A stretch of 45,964 nt of DNA from Gammaproteobacteria bacterium (GTDB lineage Bacteria > Pseudomonadota > Gammaproteobacteria > Pseudomonadales > Azotimanducaceae), in contig JABHYO010000088.1 in NCBI GenBank assembly GCA_018656865.1, positions 1 to 45,964 on the forward strand. Reading direction: 5' to 3'. The translations under genes were made by a program, and so were the position numbers. This document shows, one piece after another, positions 12,170 to 20,782 of the stretch; the first letter of the stretch is position 1, and each line of letters begins with the position of its first letter. The notes below the pieces were generated by a model, which was given only the letters and a program-made list of their open reading frames with translations, was not told the origin of the DNA and did no database searches.

Positions 12170-12616
12170 GTGAATTTGTTATTGATGCGCCATGGTGAAG
12201 CAGAACAACGGCAGACCACTGATTATGCCAGATCTCTGACCGCTGTTGGGTGTGGAGAAGTGCTTGAGGCAGCCGCGCTCGTCAGGCAGCGGCAACTGTT
12301 CATCGACCGGACACTGGTCTCACCCTATGTCAGGGCAAGGCAGACGGCGGATCTGATGGTTGAGGCTCTCGGGCTGCAGGCAGCGAAAATCTGTAGCGAC
12401 ATTACGCCGGATAGTACGCCGGTTGGCGCGTGCCATGCCCTTGAAGAACTGTTGGCAAATAGCAAAATTGCGCTAGCGGTGATGCACCAGCCCATCATCA
12501 GTCAGCTTATACTGTACCTCACGGGCATCAAGCAGCCGATGGCAACTGCTAATATCGTACTGCTGGAAGTGCCCGTACTGGAAAGGGAATGTTGTGATTT
12601 GATATGCGTACTTTAG
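12170..12616 (+). CDS. sixA: Phosphohistidine phosphatase SixA
   Basis: Small cytoplasmic histidine phosphatase that removes phosphate from phosphohistidine on phosphotransfer proteins. It starts at GTG and reads MNLLLMRHGEA, the RHG signature with catalytic His8; the second SixA hallmark, SPYVRARQTA, lies near residue 50, and the second catalytic His is likely in VMHQPIIS. The length of 148 residues is near the E. coli protein (about 160). A TATAAT hexamer at 12122-12127 may be its -10 element, but a good -35 is not visible. The end overlaps the next gene by 13 bases. Confidence 0.88.
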   Translation: MNLLLMRHGEAEQRQTTDYARSLTAVGCGEVLEAAALVRQRQLFIDRTLVSPYVRARQTADLMVEALGLQAAKICSDITPDSTPVGACHALEELLANSKIALAVMHQPIISQLILYLTGIKQPMATANIVLLEVPVLERECCDLICVL

Positions 12617-13113
12617 CTGCTGTGGTGATCGGAGGTTTCCTGCTGTTTTTGGAGGCAGGAGCCCAGCCGAACGAGATAGAGACCTATCCTGGTGCCGAAA
12701 TTGTTGAAAAAGAAGAGGCAACGCAAACCGCTGCCCATCTGGTGGTCCTCGGTGCGCTTGAGAAAATCAACCATGAACTGGTGCCGGAGAAATCCGAAGT
12801 TATAAACGGCGTGAAGTCTTCGACAACCTGGTACCTGCCTCAGGCCAGACGGACGCGGGATGTTGCCAGATTTTATGAGGAGCGCCTCCAAAGTCAGGGT
12901 GAGATTGTCTTTCAGTGCGTCGGCCGGTCCTGTGGCAGTAGCAGTTATTGGGCAAATCGAATCTTTGACCGCGCCATCCTGTATGGTCCTGAACAGTACC
13001 AGTTCTTCTATGCTTTGGAATTGTCCAAAGGCAGAGGTTTCCTTTCTGTTTATGTCGGTCAGCGTGCGACAAGAAAAATCTACGTCCATATGGAACAAAT
13101 TCTGAAGCAATAA
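12604..13113 (+). CDS. DUF4892 domain protein, exported, short form
   Basis: An exported protein of 169 residues with an N-terminal signal peptide (MRTLAAVVIGGFLLFLEAGAQ, probable cleavage after GAQ). The body carries the DUF4892 signature, VGRSCGSSSYWANRIF followed by LYGPEQYQFFYAL, with two Cys that could form a disulfide in the periplasm. Function is unknown. Family members I recall are longer and carry an extra C-terminal part, so this appears to be a short form ending at the conserved domain. The 13-base overlap with sixA implies coupled translation. A strong-looking promoter starts one base after its stop codon. Confidence 0.75.
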   Translation: MRTLAAVVIGGFLLFLEAGAQPNEIETYPGAEIVEKEEATQTAAHLVVLGALEKINHELVPEKSEVINGVKSSTTWYLPQARRTRDVARFYEERLQSQGEIVFQCVGRSCGSSSYWANRIFDRAILYGPEQYQFFYALELSKGRGFLSVYVGQRATRKIYVHMEQILKQ

Positions 13114-13141
13114 TTGACTTGATGTCCTATCGGCGTAAGAT
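13114..13141 (+). promoter_or_regulatory. Predicted sigma-70 promoter of a short terminated transcript
   Basis: TTGACT at 13114-13119, a 16-base spacer, and TAAGAT at 13136-13141 give a good housekeeping promoter directly after the DUF4892 stop. Transcription would begin near 13148 and end at the intrinsic terminator at 13294-13325, giving an RNA of about 180 bases unless read-through occurs. Confidence 0.6.
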
Positions 13142-13173
13142 GCGCCACCTGCCCAACAACCAGTATTTTTGAA

Positions 13174-13269
13174 ATGAACAACCGGAAATCAACAACCATG
13201 ACGATCGCGACTGCAGTTGCAGTTCACGCGTGCGTCGCCCTGCGCTGCAAGGAGGTCCTTTCCGGTTAG
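13174..13269 (+). CDS. Possible 31-residue leader peptide
   Basis: The frame reads MNNRKSTTMTIATAVAVHAC and then VALRCKEVLSG. An in-frame ATG at 13198 gives a 23-residue version. Ala and Val codons dominate the middle, and the stop falls two bases before a hairpin and 25 bases before an intrinsic terminator, the layout of an attenuation leader. There is no strong ribosome site, and the MFS gene behind it is not an amino-acid biosynthesis gene, so a chance frame is possible. Confidence 0.3.
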   Translation: MNNRKSTTMTIATAVAVHACVALRCKEVLSG

Positions 13270-13293
13270 TTTGAAATAGTCAGCTATTTCACG

Positions 13294-13325
13294 AAAAGGC
13301 CTCTCACGTAGAGGCCTTTTTTTTT
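13294..13325 (+). terminator. Intrinsic terminator
   Basis: AGGCCTCT (13297-13304) pairs perfectly with AGAGGCCT (13310-13317) around a 5-base loop, preceded by an A-run and followed by nine T. It ends 38 bases before the MFS start codon. Confidence 0.9.
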
Positions 13326-13363
13326 GCCTGAACTTTTATAACCAACGAGCCAGGAGAGTGGTT

Positions 13364-14575
13364 ATGAGTGAATTACAACTGAAAAAAAATATTAGTGTGC
13401 TCTATGCGTTCAGCTTTTTTTGGCTGGCGCTGGTCATCATTCCCGTCATCGTGCCGTTCTTCGCCACGAAGGGCTTATCCCTGGCTGATGTATTCGTGCT
13501 GCAGAGTGTCTTTGCCTTGTCAGTGGTTGTATTCGAAGTTCCCTCTGGTTACCTGGCAGATATGATCGGTCGAAGAAGGGCGCTCATACTCGGCAGCGTG
13601 TTCCATGGAGTCGGTTTTACGCTGCTGTGTTTCGCTGAAAGTTTCGCTGGGCTTGCCCTGTTCGAGATTACAGTCGGTCTGGGCATGAGTCTTTTGTCAG
13701 GTTCCGACCTGTCCCTGCTCTATGACAGTCAGCTCGCGCTGAACATGTCACCGCAGGAAAAAACCCGCGGTATCGCGAGGTTCCGATTCATTAAAGCAAC
13801 TGCGGAGGGTATAGCTGCTTTGCTGGGTGGTGTGCTGGTGCTCTGGTCGTTTGATGTTGTTGTCTACGTCAATGCCATTATTGCCTGGGTGCCGCTGTTC
13901 CTGTCTTTCAGGCTTGTGGAGGCACCTTACCAGCGGATGCAGGCGGAATCGCCGCTGTCGAATTTCAGGCGAATTTTGATGCATCTGTTTTATAGGGATT
14001 CGCTGCTCCGTCTGACGACGCTGGCGCTAACATTCTATGGTCTCTCGACATTTTATGTTGTCTGGTTGATTCAGCCGTACTGGGAAAGTTATGGCATACC
14101 ATTGGCTGCCTTTGGTGCCCTGTGGGCAGCGAAAAACTTTACTGTCGGGGTTGCCGCTCGGTTTTGCGCTCCGCTGGAAGAGAAGTATGGGCCGGTCCCG
14201 GTGCTTGTCGTTATGGCGCTACTGCCGGTAGCAGGTTATCTGGGTATGGCAGCTGGTGGTGGTCTTGCAGGTATCCTGCTCTCGTTTACCTTTTACATCA
14301 GCCGGGGTTTCCACCAGGTGATACTGACGGATGCTTTCAACAGCCGGGTGCCGAGTGCGTTTCGGGCCACCGCCAATTCAATGACCGGATTCCTGTTCCG
14401 GCTCACGTTTATTGTGACCGGACCGCTGGTTGGCTTCCTGTACGAGTGGCAGGGTATGGCGGTGACACTGACTGCACTGGGCGTTGCTTCACTGTTGCTG
14501 TTCCTGGTATTGATGGTGCCATTGCTTCGGCAGGTCGCCGGTATTGTTGAAGCCGTGCCCGATGCGACCGCCTGA
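13364..14575 (+). CDS. Major facilitator superfamily transporter
   Basis: A 403-residue inner-membrane carrier with about twelve hydrophobic segments. The MFS motif A between helices 2 and 3 is clear (GYLADMIGRRRALILG). I chose the ATG at 13364 (MSELQL) because AGGAGA lies six bases before it; a GTG two codons earlier is in frame but poorly spaced. The substrate cannot be read from sequence; the family includes multidrug and small-metabolite exporters. The gene follows a short transcript with a terminator, so read-through could control it. The next gene begins 76 bases downstream on the same strand. Confidence 0.85.
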   Translation: MSELQLKKNISVLYAFSFFWLALVIIPVIVPFFATKGLSLADVFVLQSVFALSVVVFEVPSGYLADMIGRRRALILGSVFHGVGFTLLCFAESFAGLALFEITVGLGMSLLSGSDLSLLYDSQLALNMSPQEKTRGIARFRFIKATAEGIAALLGGVLVLWSFDVVVYVNAIIAWVPLFLSFRLVEAPYQRMQAESPLSNFRRILMHLFYRDSLLRLTTLALTFYGLSTFYVVWLIQPYWESYGIPLAAFGALWAAKNFTVGVAARFCAPLEEKYGPVPVLVVMALLPVAGYLGMAAGGGLAGILLSFTFYISRGFHQVILTDAFNSRVPSAFRATANSMTGFLFRLTFIVTGPLVGFLYEWQGMAVTLTALGVASLLLFLVLMVPLLRQVAGIVEAVPDATA

Positions 14576-14651
14576 CGGTCGTATCGGGTACTTTATTGCG
14601 GCGCACAAAGCATGTATGTTCTATCTGTCTTTGAGAATTTGGGAGCGGTCG

Positions 14652-15707
14652 TTGGTTGATAACATGTCGAAGCGGGGCTTCGCACCCTTGCGGTACCGAT
14701 TCGAGTCGGAAACGCCTAAGTCGGGTGAAGTGACTGAAGTCGCTGATGGGGTGTTCTGGGCGCGTATGCCGATGGGAGGCAGGCTGAATCACATCAATGT
14801 CTGGCTGCTGCGTGATGATGATGGCTGGACCATTGTTGATACGGGGCTCAACCTGAAGGAAGTACAGAAGCGTTGGAGTCACATTTTCGAGAATCATCTC
14901 GAAGGTAAACCCATCAAGCGGGTCATCGCAACGCACCTGCACGGTGACCACACCGGCAATGCAGGATGGATCTGCGCAGAGCAGGGCGCTGAACTCTGGA
15001 TGTCCCGCAGTGATTTTTTTATGTGCAAGGTGATGGCGGCAGATGGACCATCGGATGTACCTGAAGATGCACTCAAGTTCTACAGGCGGGCCGGATTCGA
15101 CGAGGATCTGCTGAATCGCTACCGGGAACGTTTCGGGCAGTTTGGCGCCAACATTACACCACTACCGGCTGGCTACCATCGCATCACGGATGGTCAGTAC
15201 CTCGATATCGGTGGTAGGGAGTGGCGAGCGGTTATCGGTCACGGTCATGCACCGGAACACGTGTGCCTTTACTGTCCGGAACTCAAGGTTATTATCGCCG
15301 GTGACCAAATCCTGCCTGAAATTACGCCGAACATCAGCGTCAATCCGTCTGAACCTACGGCTAATCCTTTGCGGGATTTCATCAATTCATGTGCCAGATT
15401 CAGAGAGCTGCTACCGCCGGATTTGCTGGTGTTACCGGCGCACCAGGGACTCTATGAGGGCGTGCACGAACGACTGACGGAATTGATTGACTGGCACGAA
15501 GTGGCGCTCGAAAAGCTCTATGAACTTTGCGCCGAACCGAAACGTGCAGTGGATGTCTTCCCTGCATTATTCAAAAGCAAAATCACTGACACCAGTTACT
15601 TCCCTGCAACGGGTGAGTCTATAGCGCACCTGCACTGTGCCCTGGAACGGCGAATGGTGCGAGTCGAAGAAGATGAGAATGGCGTTGCGTGGTGGACTCA
15701 GGCCTAG
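14652..15707 (+). CDS. MBL-fold metallo-hydrolase
   Basis: Metallo-beta-lactamase-fold hydrolase with the zinc-binding THLHGDHTGN motif, a GHGHAPEH segment supplying a further ligand, an IAGDQ Asp ligand, and the late ALPAHQG-like His (VLPAHQGLYEG). The C-terminal ~90 residues resemble the winged-helix extension seen in LACTB2-like members. The substrate is unknown; thioesters or glutathione/CoA conjugates are typical for relatives. Start choice: TTG at 14652 has GGGAG six bases upstream; ATG at 14664 (MSKRGFAPLRYRF) has no ribosome site but is also possible. No signal peptide, so cytoplasmic. Confidence 0.85.
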   Translation: MVDNMSKRGFAPLRYRFESETPKSGEVTEVADGVFWARMPMGGRLNHINVWLLRDDDGWTIVDTGLNLKEVQKRWSHIFENHLEGKPIKRVIATHLHGDHTGNAGWICAEQGAELWMSRSDFFMCKVMAADGPSDVPEDALKFYRRAGFDEDLLNRYRERFGQFGANITPLPAGYHRITDGQYLDIGGREWRAVIGHGHAPEHVCLYCPELKVIIAGDQILPEITPNISVNPSEPTANPLRDFINSCARFRELLPPDLLVLPAHQGLYEGVHERLTELIDWHEVALEKLYELCAEPKRAVDVFPALFKSKITDTSYFPATGESIAHLHCALERRMVRVEEDENGVAWWTQA

Positions 15708-15730
15708 GCATGCGTGGCTGAATCGTTGCA

Positions 15731-16252
15731 ATGAATATATTTGGTATAACCGGCTGGAAAAACAGCGGCAAAACCTCTCTCGTCGTCAGGCTGGTGAAGA
15801 TTTTGGGAGACCGCGGATATTCTGTTTCCACCATGAAAAATACCCACCATCATTTTGATATTGACCAACCGGGGAAGGACAGTTTTTTGCATCGACAGGC
15901 GGGGGCCAGCGAGGTGTTAATTTCTTCGGATTCGCGTTGGGCGCTGCTACATGAGTTTTCCGGTGAATCGGAGTCATCAATGGAAGAGCTGATAGCCCGA
16001 ATGAGTCCGGTTGATTATTTGCTTGTCGAGGGCTTTAAGCAGTCAGATCACCCCAAGATTCAGGTGATTCGTGTAGAAAATAACCGAGAGCAATTGCCCG
16101 ATAACGTCACCAACCTCGTCGCCATTGCATCTGACGGGGATCTGAATCCCAAAGACTACGGTTGCAACGGACCTCTGCTGGATCTCAACGATGAAGGTCA
16201 GATAGCTGACTTCATCATTTCATTGTCAGCAGGGGCTAACGAGTCGGCATAG
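15731..16252 (+). CDS. mobB: Molybdopterin-guanine dinucleotide biosynthesis adaptor MobB
   Basis: GTP-binding protein that assists MobA in making the guanine dinucleotide form of molybdenum cofactor. It starts MNIFGITGWKNSGKT, with a P-loop at residues 8-15, followed by the MobB hallmarks STMKNTHHHFDID and DSFLHRQAGA, and VEGFKQSDHPKIQ. Its 173 residues match the family. No mobA is visible. It starts 23 bases after the MBL-fold gene and converges with the TlpA-like gene across a 25-base gap. Confidence 0.93.
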   Translation: MNIFGITGWKNSGKTSLVVRLVKILGDRGYSVSTMKNTHHHFDIDQPGKDSFLHRQAGASEVLISSDSRWALLHEFSGESESSMEELIARMSPVDYLLVEGFKQSDHPKIQVIRVENNREQLPDNVTNLVAIASDGDLNPKDYGCNGPLLDLNDEGQIADFIISLSAGANESA

Positions 16253-16277
16253 TGCGAGACCGACTGAATAATCGTGG

Positions 16278-16766
16278 CTAATTGGTACTTTCCTCTGCCT
16301 GTTTGAACCAGTGTGTGATGGCGTCTTTGGTTAACGCTCCACTTTGCGGGTGACGCTCCCCGTCTGCCTGATAGAAGTAGTTTCTCGGTAACTCTCCGCG
16401 CCACTCGGGGTCAATGATGAATTGCAGTCGTGACACATTGCTTCCTGTATAGAACCAGGAATCCAGGTTATTGCGATCCAGTATCCGCTGTACCTGCTTT
16501 TCATTTGCTTTGCTGTCCATCGAGATGAGTTCGATTGGCAGGTCTGGGCTTTCCCTCTTTATTTCAGCGATCAGTTCCAACTCAAGAAAACAAGGTGGAC
16601 AGTCTGTTGCCCAGACAATTAGCAGCCAGGGACTTCCCTGGTTTCTCTTCTCAATGTTTTTGAGGCTATCTTCAGTGAAGGGGTGGGTCTGCGCCGCTGC
16701 GTGAATGCTGAAAATGATGCCCAGCAGCAAAGCTATCCATTGAAATCGTATCTTCCGTGAATTCAT
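16278..16766 (-). CDS. TlpA-like periplasmic thioredoxin-fold protein (CPPC)
   Basis: An exported thioredoxin-fold protein of 162 residues. Residues 1-25 form a signal peptide ending AAAQ. The redox motif is WATDCPPC with the Cys pair at 56 and 59, and the cis-Pro loop is likely GELPRNYFY. Such proteins reduce or oxidise cysteines of periplasmic partners, often metal-binding ones. It is the last gene of a four-gene operon; its ATG overlaps the stop of the BNR gene (ATGA). The upstream partner has a CQCC motif and the first gene a CxxC, which are plausible substrates (inference). Confidence 0.8.
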   Translation of the reverse strand: MNSRKIRFQWIALLLGIIFSIHAAAQTHPFTEDSLKNIEKRNQGSPWLLIVWATDCPPCFLELELIAEIKRESPDLPIELISMDSKANEKQVQRILDRNNLDSWFYTGSNVSRLQFIIDPEWRGELPRNYFYQADGERHPQSGALTKDAITHWFKQAEESTN

Positions 16767-17968
16767 TTTACGGACCGTAACGGTATCAGACGATAGCCTT
16801 CATCTTCTGTTAACCAACTGAGGAGCACGCCTTCCTTTGAATTGATGAGCAGCGGATGATCAGAGTTGTTCCCGGTCGATGCTTGCAGTTTCCGAACTTC
16901 CCAGTCCTTCCCGCTGTTCCGTGAGGTGCTGGAATAGACATGAGTTGTGGTTCCATCGAATTCCTTCCAGACAATCCAGATACTGGTGTCTACATCAACA
17001 AGGATATGAGGGTGACTGGCTGAAGGTGCGGTGGATATTTCCCTAATGCCCGTCGCATTGCGAGTAGCGGCATCGATGTATCCATAGAATATACCTTGCC
17101 TCTTCGCCCCGGCGGTAAACCAGGTCACATGATGGACGCGATCATCTCCAGAATCAGCGACCGCCATCGCCGGTCCGTGATGGGGGCAGGCATCAATCTT
17201 CCAGTCGTCTACCGTAGCTTGGCTGAATTCCGGTTTGTTGTCGGATTCTCCGACGATCGAGAAGGCATGATCTCGGGTGTTCTGGTCGAAAATATGTCGC
17301 CAGAACAATGCGACACCGTCCTCCGCTGGTGCTGCTGCCAGTCTGCAACACTGACAACTGCGCGCCGCTACCCGAAAATTGGGTTCAAAACTGAGGCCGT
17401 TGTCCAGGGACACGGCAGCATAAATCGCCGCATCTTTATCACGCTTGTCTATCCAGGCGAGAAAGAGGTTTCCATTGTCAGCGATCTGCATAACTTCGAA
17501 ACGATGCGTGGTCAGGAGGCCATCATCATTGACGGTTCTCACAGGTTCAAAAGTAACACCGGCATCCAGAGAGCGCGTGAACCGTATATCGCCGTTGAAA
17601 CGTCCTTTTGTAACCTTCGACCAGGAGATGAAAATCTCGCCGTTCGTGCCTAGTGCTATTTTCGGGCGGTTTTCACCGTTCGCATATATCTTTTCGAGCT
17701 GGCTGTTGACCTGAACCGGCGAGCTGAATGAGTGACCAAAATCGTTCGATGTTGTCAGGTAAACATGCTCACCCTGCACGAAGACAATCAGCAGCTGACC
17801 ACGGGGATCAACGATGGGCGTGGGTGTACGACCACAATGAACGTTAACTTCACCGTCCTCCGCGCAAATCAACTGGCTTTCAACCGGTGAGGAGGCAGTG
17901 GTAGTCAATGCGACTACCACCACCAATTTGATCATCCAGATAACAATTGAGTCTATTCGGGAATTCAT
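16763..17968 (-). CDS. Exported Asp-box (BNR/sialidase-like) beta-propeller protein with CQCC and CPHHGP motifs
   Basis: A protein of about 401 residues with an N-terminal signal (MNSRIDSIVIWMIKLVVVV). Four Asp-box repeats of the form SxDxGxxF are visible (SNDFGHSF, SLDAGVTF, SLDNGLSF, SRNSGKDW), so a beta-propeller is expected. It lacks an obvious sialidase Arg triad and its role is more likely binding than hydrolysis. Two unusual sites stand out, CQCC near residue 210 and CPHHGP near 265 (counted from the TTG at 17980), both suited to metal binding. Start: TTG at 17980 would overlap the receptor stop as TTGA; ATG at 17968 is the alternative I give. It lies between a TonB receptor and a thioredoxin. 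Confidence 0.7.
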   Translation of the reverse strand: MNSRIDSIVIWMIKLVVVVALTTTASSPVESQLICAEDGEVNVHCGRTPTPIVDPRGQLLIVFVQGEHVYLTTSNDFGHSFSSPVQVNSQLEKIYANGENRPKIALGTNGEIFISWSKVTKGRFNGDIRFTRSLDAGVTFEPVRTVNDDGLLTTHRFEVMQIADNGNLFLAWIDKRDKDAAIYAAVSLDNGLSFEPNFRVAARSCQCCRLAAAPAEDGVALFWRHIFDQNTRDHAFSIVGESDNKPEFSQATVDDWKIDACPHHGPAMAVADSGDDRVHHVTWFTAGAKRQGIFYGYIDAATRNATGIREISTAPSASHPHILVDVDTSIWIVWKEFDGTTTHVYSSTSRNSGKDWEVRKLQASTGNNSDHPLLINSKEGVLLSWLTEDEGYRLIPLRSVK

Positions 17969-17976
17969 TTCTCTAC

Positions 17977-20217
17977 TCAATAATCAAGGGACGCTTCAAG
18001 AAACAGCGTTCGACCGGGCCAGGGATGATGGACAAAAGCAACTTCGTTGGTGACATTATCCATACCTACACTGAGCTTCAGGTTTTCGCTGACGCGGTAA
18101 CTTGTTTTCAGGTTTACAAATAGATATTCGTCATGCGTACCGAATACGGAATCTGCCGTATCTCCGTTGTCCAGGTCTCCGAAACTGTTGGAAGCGTATC
18201 TGATACCACCACCCAGGTTCCAACGATCATTGATATGCCATGTCAGGAGACCGTTGGCACGCCAGCGAGGCATTCTTGGAAAGACATTGTCCTCCAGTGC
18301 CGGGTTAGGGTCGTTTTTCGTTATCTCGGCATCGAGGTAACTGAGGTTCAGGCGGAGCTCCAGGTTTTTATCAAACAGGTTGTACTGATTAATAGATAGC
18401 TCCACGCCATTGGTCACCACTTCGCTGACCGGCAGGAAAGTTCTGAGACTGGTTCCGCCGACTATACCGGTCTGGGAAAATATGACGTCCTTAATCTTTT
18501 CGTTGAAAATATTAAGGCGAACGCTGCCGCTGCCGAGATTAGTCTCAAACCCGAGATTGTGGTGTAGGCCCGCTTCCGGTTCAAGATAGGCGTTGGCCAC
18601 TGACTTGGATCGAGTAGTCCTTTCATTCTGAAACAGTTCCTCGACAATCGGAAACCTGTAGGCCCGGGCAACAGAATAGGTCAGATGCCAGGCGCCAGGA
18701 TTGAAAGCGAGAACGAACTTGGGCGAGAAATGATTTTCGGTGCGGTCGGGGTGGTGTTGGGTAACACCTCGCTTTATATAGAATCCGTCCTCGCTCTCCC
18801 ATTTTTCGTAGCGACCGCCAAGGGTGAGGTGCCAGCTTGTTGAGACGGGATAGGCGATTTGCCCGAATAGAGCCTGCGTCTGGCTTTTCCCGCCGCTGGA
18901 ATTTTCTATTTCAAGTTCGTAGCGATCATGGTGATATCCAGCGAGGAGATTGAGTCCGTCAACAGACAGGATGTCTGGTTTCAGAAGTTTGATATCGAAG
19001 GTAGACCAACCTGTGTCTCCGTATTCCCTGGAGGTATCGTATCCCGGGACGAAGGCCGGATCAGCCGGGTTAGCATTGGTCGACAGAGTTTCATCCTCGA
19101 GTATCGAGAAATGACTGATACCAAGTTCGAGGTATGAATAATCCCCAACAGGTCCTCGGCTCCTGCCACCAATCAGCAGACTCTTACGGTTGCTCTTGTC
19201 GAATGCGAAATCATCACTCTCGATTTCTAGCTGCATCCCATTTTGTTCAACCCAGCCATTCCACATTGGGGTGCCGTCGTCTGTCTTCAGGTAGTTTCTT
19301 ACATCAATGTTATTGCTTTCGCGATCTTCAAAGGCGAGGTTCACCATGGTGAACCAGTCGTTGTGTTCGTAGCCAATCTTGAATTTAAGTTGATCAGCAG
19401 TGACTTCCGTTGCACCAGCGTTCCCATAGTAGAGCGCTGTATCGTTGTACTCGTTGACATCCATAACCCCGCCGCTCACCGGTGTAGCCTCGGTGCCTGC
19501 GGGTACGGTTTTGTCTTTGGAAAAGTAATAACTTTGCGGATGACTGTCGTTGGTCAGTCGGTTAAATGATCCGTAGACACTGAAATCTCCAATCTTGTCG
19601 CCATAGCTTAGAAAGATCTTGTGTCCATTCAGCTTGTTGTCGGATCCAAGAGAATCGAAATTCTGCTGAAAGCCCGAGATCTGAGTATGAAAATTGCGCT
19701 CAGTTGGTATGGCAGTCTCGATGTTGACGACACCTGCCATGGCATTTCCACCATATTCGGCTGAAAAAGGGCCGTAGAAAATACTTATCTCCGCTATCTC
19801 ATCCGCGGAAACAAGAGACCACCGAGGTGATCCGTTCCAACGGGTTTGCAGAAAATAATGTAGAGGCACACCATCGGCAAAAACCATGGATCTGGCGGTC
19901 TGGAACATGTTGGACCCCCTAATGCCCATGGTGCCGTTGGCGTCACCAATGAAGCGCTGACGAATAATGATGCCTGGCTCGAATTTCACCAGGTCTTCGG
20001 TCGTCATCGCGTTAATGCTTTCGGCATCCCGTGGTGTGATACGGCTGACCGGGTTGTTGCTGGAGTCGGAGAAGGGGTTTCTCGTACCCCAGACGACAAT
20101 CTCTTCGATTTGATGGTCTTCTGCTTGCTGTAAATCCGCACTGACGCCCGTGGATTTACCAATCGTAAGCAGGAGACAGATACATGTTAGTAGTCTGTGT
20201 GTATTGAATTGCGACAT
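17977..20217 (-). CDS. TonB-dependent outer-membrane receptor, probably for a metal or metal complex
   Basis: A 746-residue outer-membrane receptor. Order: signal peptide to about residue 27, TonB box EEIVVWGT, plug domain (PGIIIRQRF, GIRGSNMFQTARSMVFADGVPL, YGPFSAEYGGNAMAGVVNIET), then a 22-strand barrel ending in FLEASLDY with the C-terminal aromatic expected for assembly. ATG at 20217 has GGGAG seven bases upstream. It sits between a His/Cys-rich DUF2946 protein and a BNR protein with metal-like motifs. Copper receptors of the OprC/NosA type have similar neighbours from memory, so copper is the leading guess, but the ligand is not proven by sequence. Confidence 0.9.
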   Translation of the reverse strand: MSQFNTHRLLTCICLLLTIGKSTGVSADLQQAEDHQIEEIVVWGTRNPFSDSSNNPVSRITPRDAESINAMTTEDLVKFEPGIIIRQRFIGDANGTMGIRGSNMFQTARSMVFADGVPLHYFLQTRWNGSPRWSLVSADEIAEISIFYGPFSAEYGGNAMAGVVNIETAIPTERNFHTQISGFQQNFDSLGSDNKLNGHKIFLSYGDKIGDFSVYGSFNRLTNDSHPQSYYFSKDKTVPAGTEATPVSGGVMDVNEYNDTALYYGNAGATEVTADQLKFKIGYEHNDWFTMVNLAFEDRESNNIDVRNYLKTDDGTPMWNGWVEQNGMQLEIESDDFAFDKSNRKSLLIGGRSRGPVGDYSYLELGISHFSILEDETLSTNANPADPAFVPGYDTSREYGDTGWSTFDIKLLKPDILSVDGLNLLAGYHHDRYELEIENSSGGKSQTQALFGQIAYPVSTSWHLTLGGRYEKWESEDGFYIKRGVTQHHPDRTENHFSPKFVLAFNPGAWHLTYSVARAYRFPIVEELFQNERTTRSKSVANAYLEPEAGLHHNLGFETNLGSGSVRLNIFNEKIKDVIFSQTGIVGGTSLRTFLPVSEVVTNGVELSINQYNLFDKNLELRLNLSYLDAEITKNDPNPALEDNVFPRMPRWRANGLLTWHINDRWNLGGGIRYASNSFGDLDNGDTADSVFGTHDEYLFVNLKTSYRVSENLKLSVGMDNVTNEVAFVHHPWPGRTLFLEASLDY

Positions 20218-20329
20218 ATGAAACTCCCATCATGGCTCACCATTTGTGAGCACATGAAAGATTCGAAAATAGACTTAGGAATCTGGGTCAGCGAAGACGC
20301 AGATTTACCTTGTGATATTTTGAAACTGG

Positions 20330-20782
20330 CTAAGTCGTTGGGAGAGCAGGTGGCGCGCGGGATTGATAGGAGTAATGTTTTCGAGTTAATGCCTCTGCAG
20401 TAGAGGTTGAAAAGTGAGTCCGCTGCTGATGGAACAGGGTATGAAGTTCACCGGTATCAGCGACAGCATCATCGAAGGAACAGGAGGCCCAGGTGAGGTC
20501 ACAGTCTGCACACGAAGCTCCTGTCTGTCTGTCGTCGTCACTCTCGCCGTGATGAGAGTGGTGATGCTGCGTGTGCATGTCAGCTGCAGAATCATCGACG
20601 TTCCGCAGTGCCTGTATTGATCCAAGCCCTTTGCTGCCATCGCACAGGACGATAGCGAAATCAAGCAATCCGCTTCCCGATTTTGCGATCATCAATCCCT
20701 GGGGAACGACACCTCGTACGCACAGCGCAAGCAGCAGTAAGAGAATTACTGAGCTTTTAAGAAAAGAGCCTTGGGTGCGTAT
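20330..20782 (-). CDS. DUF2946 family protein with His-rich loop; no canonical start codon
   Basis: The frame reads from a stop at 20810 through a hydrophobic segment (SVILLLLLALCVRGVVPQG), IVLCDG, a His-rich stretch (THQHHHSHH-like, QHHHSHHGES), CADCDL, and the family C-terminus QSRAPPA. This matches DUF2946, a small membrane-anchored family often found near copper genes from memory. The only ATG/GTG/TTG in the frame lies after the membrane segment (TTG at 20695), which would cut off the anchor. Plausible starts are therefore ATA at 20782 or ATC at 20788, or there is a sequence error or mutation. No clear ribosome site is visible. A TTGAAT/TATCAA promoter-like pair sits just upstream. It is the first gene of the operon with the receptor. 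Confidence 0.65.
   Translation of the reverse strand: MRTQGSFLKSSVILLLLLALCVRGVVPQGLMIAKSGSGLLDFAIVLCDGSKGLGSIQALRNVDDSAADMHTQHHHSHHGESDDDRQTGASCADCDLTWASCSFDDAVADTGELHTLFHQQRTHFSTSTAEALTRKHYSYQSRAPPALPTT

Larger units (their letters stand above)
13148..13325 (+). ncRNA. Putative small RNA or transcription-attenuation leader upstream of an MFS gene
   Basis: The unit runs from the predicted promoter to an intrinsic terminator. It contains three AACAACC motifs (13155, 13177, 13191), a 31-codon reading frame, a palindrome AAGGA-GG-TCCTT near 13249-13260 that would hide a strong Shine-Dalgarno-like core, a perfect 8-pair hairpin TGAAATAG-TCAG-CTATTTCA (13272-13291), and the terminator. The A/C-rich unpaired motifs are of a kind bound by Hfq/Crc-type regulators, which is inference. 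I do not recognise it as a named RNA family. Confidence 0.45.
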
